A stretch of DNA of 64,000 nucleotides from assembly GCA_000499405.2 (NCBI GenBank), contig HG738138.1, positions 16,779,054 through 16,843,053 on the forward strand. Reading direction: 5' to 3'. Each line of letters starts with the position of its first letter. Within the stretch, counting starts at the first letter, position 1. Positions 24,380 to 35,900 of the stretch are shown in pieces. The DNA comes from Onchocerca volvulus. Taxonomy: Eukaryota > Nematoda > Chromadorea > Rhabditida > Onchocercidae. The notes under the pieces were generated by a model. That model was given only the letters and a program-made list of their open reading frames with translations, did not search any database and was not told the DNA's origin. The translations under genes were made by a program, and so were the position numbers.

Positions 24380-27151
24380 AACAAGAATGAAACCTTAATA
24401 GCGATATTAATTGGAATACTTCGATTACCCAGTGCAATACGTAATTTCTTGTTTGCTTCTGCTGGATTCTTATAAATCGATTGGATATTATTAACTATCC
24501 ATTCAAATGCATATTTAAAACCAAAATTTTTATACTTTTATCAATTCAAAAATGAAAATCTTAATTTGAAAGATGCAATTCTGATATTCAAGGATGTAAG
24601 TCTTTTTGATTCAGCGAAATATCTTTTATATTTAAGTGTTCATGTGTAAGTGCTGTAGTCTCCATTTTTGAAGAAATTTCCTTGACAACTTCATTAATTT
24701 CATTTATTGTTGTTTTTCTAGAAAAATGTGCATATATAACTTTTTCTATCTTATTGAATAAATAAGTATAATTAATTATTCAGTTGAAATTTAGCTAAAA
24801 CAAAAAGTACGACATTAAGAGGGCAACAGTTTTTCATATTATACTTTTTTCCATCTTTTAATATATTCTCCTGCAAAACAAAATTAGCTGCGAGAATGAT
24901 ATTTACATATTACAAAAAGATTTTCGACATTATGATTTTAAAACTGATCATTAAAGAAATTTTGAAAAGATTCATAAGGATAAATAAAAGTTTCAGAAGT
25001 TTCGGACACCTCTAGTATTATTGCCTCTTCATCTTTTATTGCATATTAATTTGTTCTAAAAATATATGATATAATTTTAATTCTTGATACATAAAAATAA
25101 CAAAGAAAATTCATATCAATTAAAAATTAAGAGCAAAAATAACTCGGATATGTTTGTAGGAATTGTTGATCGACCAATTTTTGATTCCATAAAAGAAGGA
25201 CTTTCCTGAAATAAACTTTGTAATAGTAATAATAATGAAACTAAAATAATTTATAATAAATTACTATCATTTTAGCCTTATATTTTTCATCTCCTCAATG
25301 CATAACTGAAGAAAACCTCAGCGTCAGTGATATTCGTATCTAGAACTTCATATGATACTCCATCATCTCGAAATGTAGCTAAAAATACTTTCAATTCTTC
25401 AATAATATTACATTATTTGTGTAACATTTGGAAGACAATTATTTCTTCTGGAAAATTTTTTATTGCTAAAATTAAAAAATATGTATATAATTAACAATAT
25501 AAGTAATCAATAGTGTTAATTATTTATTGTAATTAAAGTATCATTTTGCTTTCAATTATTTGGCACTTCCATATCACATACGACCTAATCAAGATGAAAA
25601 AAGTATTTTCAAGAAAAAAATTCTAAGCAAATTCTAAAGATCAGCATCTGTCACGGGTTTGTTAATCAAAATCGAATGAACCGAATTTGCAAAAACATAT
25701 GCAATAGGTGATTTAAACGAAATTATTCATAAAATTACGAATACTATAACATTTTCAGACGCTTCAAGTCAATATAAGTCAAACAATATTTATACCGATT
25801 TTATTAAACAAGTGGCGCTGTTTAAATTCCAATTAAGGTAAATTTTTATTTGTAACCCATAAAGTGTTTACCGAGACTTGTTTTTTCCCACGATAATTTG
25901 AATGATAAAATTTAGTGATAGGAAATTTTCAGAGTTAAAATATTTGACTATTTCCAATCATTCCTTTTATAACCTTATTTTTTTTCTTAAAGTTTGACAT
26001 ATTGATTATAAGTATGAATGTTTGATCCAAAAAAGGAAAAATCATACTTTCATTCGTCGGTTACGAAGTTGAAGGTAAACCTTTCGATAGGTTTGCATCA
26101 TAGGAAGGTAGTACATTCTGAAAAGTGTTTTTTTTACTGATGCTAGAATTGGCTGTCTTGGATGAATAATTAGTTAACAATCGAGCACTCTGCGATTATC
26201 ATCTAGTATGTCAAGAAAACAAGTTTTTATTTTGCTATACTGCTTTATCAGCAAAGAATGACTTATCACTTTACAAGTAACCTACAATATTTATGCATGC
26301 AAATTGCAATACAGATACTGGCATGTTATTTTATAGAAGAGAATGCTTTGTATAATTTAACTGGCAAAAGTTTGCTCGTTCTGTAGAATTGCATGCAGAT
26401 TAATCTTTTTCCAAGTAGTTATCTCATTAAGACATTAAAAAAGAACTAATTTTATGTAGCATGAACAATTACATGACAGTACTAGAATGCACAGAATCAG
26501 ACAGAGAAGATTTTAGAAATATATAATTCCCTTTTTGTGAATGTGATACTAGCCTGAGATATACGATGTCCGATCATTGCTTCTGCAAAAATTCATTAGT
26601 TAAAAAGGTATGAATTATTTCATAGAAAACACTCGAAATTTTAAATTTTACTAAATTATTCGAAAAGAACAATCATTTTAGGAATGGCATCAAAAATAGC
26701 AATGTTCAACTATAGTATTTAGCAATTAGTCATTGATTTGAATTAAAATCACTTAATGTAATAAATTAAATTAAGCGAGAATCATGTAACAGATAACATC
26801 AAAATTGGCGCAACAGAATGTTCTATATACATACCGAATAATCTTGATGATGGAAGTTTTTTCCATACTTGGTGTTTCATGCAAAATAAATGATGGCTTT
26901 TTCATCTTTTTAATATTCCAACTAAAAAGAAATTATTTGAATTTGAATAATCTGAGGTTTTTTAAGCATGAAATTAAGTGTTAAAATTTATTTTGGAACT
27001 TTTGGTTAATCAATTTTTTCGTCATTATTAATATTTTAATTTTGCAACAATTCAGCGGTTTCTTACTTATTTTACCTATGTCACTGTTTATTCTGTTGTT
27101 GCACGTAAGATTCGTTGCAAACGCAGCAACCAATTTTACTTCTTTTTCAAT
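24380..27151 (-). pseudogene. Fragmented minus-strand coding traces, possible decayed gene
   Basis: Several minus-strand pieces look protein-like but do not join cleanly: 27151-27076 (KEVKLVAAFATNLTCNNRIN), 26921-26835 (KPSFILHETPSMEKTS, with good TTTTTAG and CG/GTATGT borders), about 25725-25650 (SPIAYVFANSVHSILINKP), about 25470-25330 (NFPEEIIVF, then an in-frame TAA, then IIEELKVFLATFRDDGVSYE), about 24720-24590 (INEINEVVKEISSKMETTA) and about 24520-24390 (FEWIVNNIQSIYKNPAEANK). Splice phases of the first two conflict and one piece has a stop, so decay or a fast-evolving gene with wrongly drawn exons are both possible. I recognise no family. Confidence 0.3.
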
Positions 27152-27851
27152 CTTATCATATTAATTTAATAACGTATGTATAGCAAAATACATAAGGGTA
27201 AAAGCATAAATATGCTATGAAATCAAAATAATTAAAATGACTTTAAAAAAAAATCAAATATTCGGAAAAAAATCAATCATTTTGAAGCAATTTCCAAACT
27301 CAATTCTATATTTTAAAAAGATTAAGTCATCGACTGAAGTACCATAAAATATACTTCACTCTAATTAAGATAATGTAAATTTAATAGAAAGTGAAACTAT
27401 TTCATACAGGCACTTTTTACATAGTGCAATAGTGAAAAATGTCTGTACGATTTGGTTTCGCGTGAAGTATTTGAACTCAAAGTGTAAGTTACAAAAGTGC
27501 ACATCATTTCGAGCTCAAAAACATGAGTGAGATATCATCTGAAATTTCAATTTCGAAAATAGGAAATAATTTAAAAAGTACTGAAAATTATACTTAATCC
27601 GAAATAGCAATGCAGTCCGACTAACATCAGCTTCTCGTAATGGTATTATTGGATTTCAGTTCAGATATGAAAGATAACTCCTCTCTTTTTTTGAAAGATT
27701 TCGAATTGTTTAAAATAGGTAATATATTTGAGTTAAATAGAAAAAATAAGAGAAAACTAGGAAGTGATACATCATTGATGCTACTAAAATATCTTCAGTT
27801 TTTTTCTCTTGACAATGTTTTGCGCGTTAAAATTTGTCATATTTCCGAATA

Positions 27852-28079
27852 TCAAGAAATGAAATCAACGTTGAAGATTTCGATTACCGGATAATTTCTA
27901 CCTTGCTTTGCAATATTTCTATTCTTATTTTTTATCTTTCGATAAGCTTTTCTGCCCATTGTTTTTGATTGTGTTGCGACTTTTCTCTCTTGACTTCTTT
28001 TTCTGCTCAGCTTAATCTCTGATGATAAGGCAATCGTGTTCGCTCTCTTAAAAATGCCCCTCGCTTTGACTGCCAACTG
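27852..28079 (-). other. Possible isolated basic exon, minus strand
   Basis: Reading down from a TTTTGCAG-like acceptor to a CAAG/GTAGAA donor, this open stretch encodes a highly basic peptide (KLSRKRSQERK, KTMGRKAYRKIKNKN). It could belong to the decayed gene downstream on the same strand or be chance. It is not joined to any other model. Confidence 0.2.
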
Positions 28080-28776
28080 CAAAACTTCGTGTCAAAATTA
28101 AAATTTACATTCACCTATTGAAGAATTTACTGCTTATTACTTTGAATTAATGCTAAATGAAAATCATAATGTACTGACAGCAAACTATTTTATTGCGGAA
28201 CCTAATATATAACAATACTTATAACTTCTAGAAATTTTTGAATTAATGTAAAATGAAAATCTTGAAGTTTCAATCTTGAATTCTAAATCTGATTTTGAAC
28301 TCAAACTTTTCAGATGGATTTCACTAACTCTAAATACAGGAAATGGCATGATTTCAAGAAATGAGAAATATGACGAACTTTATTTTTTCTTCAGTTTGTC
28401 TATCACAATCGAACGACTTGCTTCAGTCGCTTACAGCAAATGTAATTTTCCAAAAGATGATAATATACTTATTTATACATGTTCATTATTAATGTTTTCT
28501 TCGAAATTTCATTTGAATTTTGGAATTCAAAAAATTAAGTGTTACCGATAAGACAGAAATAACACTGCAACAGCTGTATTCATTGTTTATAAATTCCAAT
28601 AATTTAGAAAATATTTCTAGTGTTCATAATGCGCAGTTGCAACGCAAATTTCGTGCGTGTGCTGTGCTACATTTGAAGCACTAAATCTGATAAATCGAGT
28701 GAAGAAAACTTTAGTCATTACCAAACAATTTACAAAAATAATGACTACATAGTAATCAATTACAAGCATACAATTC

Positions 28777-31700
28777 CTACATTGAACATTTGACATTTGT
28801 GGCAGATGAAGTTTTGTTGCTGTACATATTTTTTTGAGATCTTCTGGATGGTACCGGTAAACAAACACCATTTTCAGCCAATGCTTCCGCTTGACTTGAA
28901 GCAACTCGATCATTTGCTTTGAACGGTTGAAATCTTACCTAAAATTTCCATCAAAACTGAAATATATGGGAAAAGGTGAAAATTATTGGTATATCAAACA
29001 AGGCAATAGTGCCATCAGTGAAAAAATTTCCTTCATCATACAGTTTTAAATTTTGTCAAATTAATAAATTAAAACTGATAAAAGTCATACTTTAATGTCT
29101 TCACATAAATCCATGATTCTCAGATACTGATCGTGATATCTCACATAAGAACCATTGGCTTTTAACCATTGACGTGAATGATGAACCAAAAAAGAGACAC
29201 AGTCAGTACGAAGGACAATACTGCGATAATTCTGTTGCACTGCCTAAAAATCTTTCTTTAAGATAAAATTATAACATTATGCAGCAAATAATCCTAAAAG
29301 TAAAATCATAAATGCCTTCACACAAAATATGCTCAAGTGGTCTGCACTTGCTTCAAATAAAAACAATAACACAGGCTTAAATTCCACAAATCACCTGTTG
29401 AAGAGCGTCAATTATAGCTTGTAACTGACATCGAACCAAAGTTATCGGAAAAAAATTGTATCGTTTTCCGATACCCAACTCTTGTGCATGTGGCCAATAA
29501 ACACCATAACCGGCTTTCATATATTTTTTTTCATTTCCTTCGATGTGTAAAACGCCACAAGTGTAGACAACAGGAACATTGTCACTCAATACGTTGTTGG
29601 AAACACTAAAAAGAAAGAGTTTAACAAAAAAAAATCAATTTATTAAATAGAACTAAATTGTTTTAAATTGCTTCAAGATCCAACATGAGTATATTTTGAT
29701 GTAGATCAATTAAATTATTGAACAATTTTTAAACTTACTTAATTTTCGAATTCACTTCAGATGATGTTTCTTGTATTAATATATCTGAAATTGTTTGAAT
29801 GAAGACTTTTGATGCAGTGACATAACAAAATGTAACATGACTTTAACCGGAAAATGCTATAATTATTTGTTTATTCATCTGAAGTAAAGGAAATGATGAA
29901 AAATTGCAAACTTTACTCAGTTAAATATTTTGGAAAAGATTTATAACACAAGACCAAAAATTCAGCAAAAATTATGATCACCTTATATACCATCCAAACT
30001 ATCAGCGATAATAAAGATAACAAATTTCAGCTGCTATCAATTTTTGATTTTCATATAATTAAAAAAAATATATTTTCTACCTGCGTTTTTTTCCTTTTCT
30101 TTTATTGAAATCGTTTTGATTACAGAGGCTTGTGAAGTAGTCCTATTTTCCGGAATCGTATCAGATTTCCGTTCGCTTATTTTCTTGCCTATTAAATTTT
30201 TGCAAAATCTCTTCGTTGCTTCATCAGTTGAAGAACTGTATTCAATCCTGGCCTGAAAAACTTGTATCAATAATTTCCATAACTTTGAAGGTTTTTTGAA
30301 ATGATAACTGATTCATGAAATATATTTACTCAATTGATTCATAAAACATATTTACTTTAATATGATTTGAATCGGCTTCAATAAATAAAAAGATGATAAG
30401 GAATTAATCTGTAGAAAAGATACACTAAGAAATTCAATCCTTAATAAAAAGAAAATACATTGGAGCCCTGAATTATGAGCAAAAATACAACGCTAAACTG
30501 ATGTGTTCATACATCGATCATGTGCAATAACCGGTACAGATCTCCGGCTTCCGCGGAGCAGAAACGAAACATTGTTGAGTTTTGTTGTAGGAATTCATCC
30601 AAGCTCCACCATAATGACGTTTTACCGAAATGTTTCCAAACAAATTTTGAATTTGTAATAATACGAACACGCGGTAAATTCATTTGGAAAACTGCCTACA
30701 ATGTTACAATTTTAAAATAAAACGACGATATGTAAACTGTATCACGACTTCAATCTTATTCTAGTAATCATATAAAAACAGAATAAAGTTATGATAAAAT
30801 TCTTTGGAACAAAAAATTAATATATCAGAGAATAGCATACTTGTTTCAGCGCTAAAGATACGGCTTCAATTTCAGCCTTTGTTGGCGACCTTTCTGGATG
30901 CTCCTAAAAAGGAATGTTATTCAAATGCGACAATTTATTTTTCCTTGTTAACGCAATATGAAAAAAAAAAAAAAAAAAAAAGAAAAAAAAAACAGTTTCG
31001 AATCTTTGTTTATGCAGTATTCCTATGACTTACAAAATAATTACATTCTTTCCACATCCAGAATTATTTAAATCAATAAAAAGTGAAAAGAGCACCTTGA
31101 ATCGATTATATTTATAGCTATGATCCCAATAAACTGCTATAATCGGATTATTGGAAATATCTGGGTTATGAACGGAAACTTTCACAACTGGAACACTAGA
31201 AAAAGCAAAGTAAGTAAGAAATTTGATAATTTTGAGTTTGAATAATTTCCCATAAAACTAAAATGAAATATCACTTTATTATTGCTGCCTTAAATTTATA
31301 ACCTGGACAATCCAATCAAATTAGTTTATGACAGCATAAGTTTTGATACATAAGTTCATAGTTTTCAACTAATGTTGTCCATTGTTATAAAGGTTCCCTT
31401 CTCCATTAAGGTCTTCTTAAACTTAGTCTAATAGCCTACGCCACACAGTAAGATTTTTTTTTTTAATTTTGCCCAAATAACGAAAATTCAATCTTAGTTG
31501 TGCCAACAATCACCGACTGAGATGGATTCCATCTTCAAATTCTCTTTCACAAAAAAGACCTCTAAGCTAATATTGGTACCAATATACCAATAATAGCTAG
31601 TTGAATCTTAATGCTCGAGCACACATCATCAAAGCAACTTACAATTAATGACACCGAAATATAAAGAGAATAGAAGATAGAAGGACATAATATCCTAGAA

Positions 31701-32130
31701 GTTTCGAATAACAAGATAAAATTATCGTTGTTAGCCAGTGAATATGAATAATTCATGAGTCATCTAGCGATAAGCTAATCAACAGATATGTAAAATCTAT
31801 TATAGTTCAACGTCTGACAAAGCAAATTCCCACGTACGTAGCAGAAAAACGATTCTACTAAATTAGCTGACAAATTATATAACAACAAAACAAAATGTCA
31901 GAAATGCAGTACTCATTCCAGTTATCTGATGTTTCTGATGAATATAATGATCTGGCCTCACTGGATGCATTCAGACGTGCACATACATGTCGTATATCAG
32001 TATGTAATGTCGACTGATGATCGATACATATGACGGCAAATGTACGCTTGCCTATAGCTGGATGTGCAGAAATGACGAACTGCAGAGGTTTCAACCAGTC
32101 AATAAAATGCGAACGTGATATAGCTTTCAT
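28777..32130 (-). CDS. Protein with two tandem catalytically degenerate RNase H1-like domains
   Basis: Nine minus-strand exons with matching phases: 32130-31913, 31195-31096, 30903-30841, 30695-30513, 30252-30081, 29784-29739, 29605-29395, 29243-29091, 28938-28777; 435 residues. Domain 1 (about 73-205) reads DVPVVKVSV, AVYWDHSY, SPTKAEIEAVSLALKQ, VRIITNSKFVW, DEATKRF. Domain 2 (about 266-410) reads NVPVVYTCG, GYGVYWPH, LVRCQLQAIIDALQQ, IVLRTDCVSFLV, QAEALAENG. These follow the RNase H1 fold in order. Of the catalytic acidic set (D-E-D-D), domain 1 keeps only the Glu (E117), with Asn142 at the third site; domain 2 has Cys277 and Gln321 at the first two, keeps Asp345 and has Glu400 at the last. 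Residues 25-70 (KRTFAVICIDH, later Cys) may be a worn RNA-DNA hybrid-binding domain. RNase H activity seems unlikely; nucleic-acid binding or scaffolding is inferred. The start is uncertain: an acceptor precedes it at 32161 and an upstream exon is possible. Confidence 0.75.
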
Positions 32131-32984
32131 CTGGAATGAGATCTTTCTTGCCGCATACTGAAAATTACAACTGACTAAATTTTTACATCACAATACCACT
32201 CTTCATAATGACAACCATAAATTACATAATCAAAACATATTTCCCACTTGTCAATTGAATCAACAAAATATTTGCATGCATGAGACTGAACGTATTGCAC
32301 TATCATTGCATGCAACGGCCTTGAAATGGTAATAATGGGGCGAAATTCAGGAGGGCGGATTTGAATATATTGTTTACAAATTGTTGGGATTGTCGTTGAA
32401 ATGATGCGGCAAGTGGCGAGTATTTCTGTTTGCTTCTGTTGTATTATCTTGTCACTTGTTTTAGTTAGTTGCAGAATTAATTACCTATTTTTATGTTTGT
32501 TTGCGTTATTTGCATAATTATCTGATTGATATTACATTTTTATTTGCCTTATTTAATTAATTATAGAAGTGAAGTATGACTTGCAATTAGCTTGCAATAT
32601 ATTTATTTTTTTATTTTGAGTCTTCTTATTTGGTTGCTTAGATGTATACTTCACTCAAGTCATACTTCACTTATGCATATCACCGCTTTCTCAGGAATAT
32701 CTATCCTTATTTTGTATTTTTTTGTTATCCTATTCTTTATCTTTCTCCCTTTTTCTCTTCATCATTCTCATCGTCTCAGTTTATCAGATTTTCAGTGCTT
32801 TTAAGCATCTTTTTGGTAAGTTATTTCAGATTTTAAACTTTCTACGTTTCAGTAATTTTTCGAATTGATTGATTATTTACTGGTCCCAAAGTTTTCGAAT
32901 TATTTTGATCCCAGAACATTGGCATTTTTATTTGCTACGCATGCTTTTAACGAAGTATCGAGTTTTGTTATAGAATAGGTAGTA
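32131..32984. promoter_or_regulatory. Divergent intergenic region between the RNase H-like gene and ARID4
   Basis: About 850 bp separate the two divergent starts. No coding exon is clear. It contains the 72-nt-spaced perfect inverted repeat listed separately and probably holds promoters of both genes. Confidence 0.45.
32567..32672. repeat. Perfect 17-bp inverted repeat with 72-nt spacer
   Basis: AAGTGAAGTATGACTTG (32567-32583) is the exact reverse complement of 32656-32672. It could fold into a hairpin or mark a duplicated binding site, and lies between two divergent genes. Confidence 0.8.
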
Positions 32985-35900
32985 ATGCAGGTGATTTCTT
33001 TATTTCACATTTTTAAAATTACTTGATTTACTGTCCTGTATAAATCTATTTCAGAAACAAAATTTTTTTCAAGTTTAAGATATCCATCTTTGAATTAAAA
33101 AATAAACTTGAATAGTATGGCTTATCGGAACAAACATGCATTCTTGTGTATACATTTATAATAATCATCTTGGAATCTTCAAAATTGACGCTCTTAAATC
33201 GGTTTATCATATCAAATTTGAAATACCGTCAAAATTAGAAAATTTTTCATGAACAAATAGATAGTTTTGTTTATAAAGTGCTTGGTGATAAAATTTATAT
33301 TTTCAGTCGGATGATCCTCCATTTTTAAGTGTTGGCACTGAAGTTAGTGCGAAATTTAAGGGAGCATTCTGTGAAGCTAAGGTAAAACGTATGACGAAAT
33401 CTGTGAAATGTAAAGTAAGTTAATAATACCATATGTTTTATATAAAATTTTAATATTTAAGTTAAGGCCTCGTCACATTTTTCTAATTCTCTTCATTTTT
33501 ATATCTAGAAGTAAAAGGTCTAGATATTTTTCATTCCAGAAAATATATATGTACAGAAGAAATATGTGATTCAATCCTCCCTAGATGAATTATTACCCTT
33601 CTGAGATAAATCTCCATTGAATCTTCTCATATTAAAGAGGGACTCATTTGATCATAATTTTAGCTTATTATTATTTTAAAAACAGAAACACAAGCTTATG
33701 TTTTAGTTTTCTTATTACTTTTAAAACAAAATACAAGCGTACCCTATTACAAATAAAAATATAAGTGTACTTATTTCTTATAATTTGTAGATCTTACTGA
33801 AAACACCGCCTTACGGTACAATATTCGCCGATCATACCGAAATAAAGGGTTCTTTGGAAGTCAACCAACAGGTTGAAATTGTACAAGGAAAAGCTACATA
33901 TAGAGGCATTATACAGAATATTAAAGATAACAGCATATATGTTGTTGGTGAATATTTTTGTCATTGTTTATGTTGTTGATCCAGCTACAATTCCTATGGT
34001 TAAACGAAAGGTTTTGAATTTAACAAAAAAGATGCCATTACTTTTTACTGACCATAGAATTTTTAGTCTTTAATGATGGTGATGAGAGGCAGTTGCGACG
34101 TACACAGGTATGCATCAAAGGTGCAAAACATTTTAATGAAGATGTCAATTTGGATGCAATGCCACTATACAAACCAGAATCATTCAGTAGTCCAGTAGTT
34201 CTTGATGATCGAAGAGGAAAACAAAAAAGGTTTTTCCTATCGCTTTCAAATATATTGCGAATTTATTGGTAAAAAATAAGTTAACACTGCATGAACCGAC
34301 TTTACTATGCCATCATTCTAATCGGTTGAAATTGTTATTGTATTCGAACTAATTTGTAAAAATTTCCGAATTTTCCTATTTAAATATAATGAAAAATTTT
34401 CAATTAACTTATAGGCACTTATGTAGAGCTATGTCGCCAAATTTCTCATCAATTTATTATAAAAACAAGAAACGAAAAAAAAAAAGAAAAAAAATGGCTT
34501 GAAATCTGAAATAAGCATAGCATTCTAAATCTTTTCGCTTTATGTAGCATTTGTCATTTTTGGTACATTTATTACATCGTGAAGATTCCTTTCAAAGTGT
34601 AGGTGCGGCAAATACCAAATCATTTCTTTGAAATGATTAGAATGTGCGGCATAGTTATCGGTTCAAAATTAAGAATGTTATACTCCAAATGATTTGCGCT
34701 AAAGAAGATAAAAATTAGGTAGAAAGACTGGGAAGATTGTCTTATAAATTGTGTTGATGGTGAATACTGTTAAGGATGTACCTGCCGACCATCATATTTT
34801 TTCGTAGTGCCTGATTTCTATCCTAAGGTGTTCGGTGAATTCCTTATTGTTGTCCTTCTATAATGATAATGATAACAGTCGGTGTCAGCTTTTCTCCGCT
34901 AACATATGTCTTAATTTTCCGCAGTTAGAAGGATTTTCTCTCTTTGTCTATCCCTATTTCAGCGACATTTCCTCAAAGTTCTCATCTTCATGTTAGCTTT
35001 GTCTCAGTCTTGCTTCTATTTTACCTTTAATCAAGGAATAGAACAAAAATGGAAAATTTAATTTCGCCTTATCTAGTCACATAATTAAAAAATATCAACA
35101 GTAAATTGTAGAGGTGGTAATGCTGAAAGAAATTGGGTTCCGTTTAGAAAATATAACCGTCATCCATTCGTTCATTTTCTTCTTTCTCTGGTTCTCTTTC
35201 TCCCTTTCCACATACTTTAGGACAGTTGAAGGACATCATTCATCCATTTCTCCCATCCCTTTCTCTTCCACATCATTGTTTCGTCCGATCAATAAAATTT
35301 CAACTTTGTATATTTTCTGCAAGAATTAATTTTGCTCTTTTTCTCTTACTTTTGTAAGATTGCACTCTTTTTTTTCTCTCTTCATCGGATGCAAAATGTA
35401 TATTTATTTTGCACCGTAAACTTTGTTACCATATCACTGTCAGTACCGCAACCTTTCGGAACATCTATTACGTCATTTTTCACTTGAAAGTACCGGAAGT
35501 AAACATCTGTTTTCTCATTCATTTGAAGTATGAGTGTGTGTAGGAGAGAGTAGAAACAAAGAGAGAACGACGCATGTGCGCAGAATGATTTATGGGAATC
35601 ATCGTTGTGATCATAACAAGCTTCGGAACATCTTGGCTTTTAGGGTTCGATAATCAACTTAAGTGCCTTTGCTCTTCCGAAAACTTTCCCTTTTTTTGTT
35701 GCCGGAATGTTTAAGACATCTAAATGACATATTGCTTCGCATATTCTCCAGAAATTCTTCGTGACATCATAATTATGCTATTCATTAGTGATGCAACTTG
35801 TTCATCGTACTTTCGGAACGGCTTATCATATCACTTAATTATCGGAAACGTTCCATTTAGTGTCCATTGCATACACGTCATCTACAATAATATCATTTCA

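Noticed and set aside
27640..27894. 84-codon plus-strand frame
   Set aside because: It has an ATG and a long open run, but no acceptor-donor partners or recognisable sequence, and it overlaps the antisense of a possible minus-strand exon.
28617..28913. 98-codon minus-strand frame
   Set aside because: It is out of frame with the last RNase H-like exon (28938-28777), which has a matching acceptor and family similarity.
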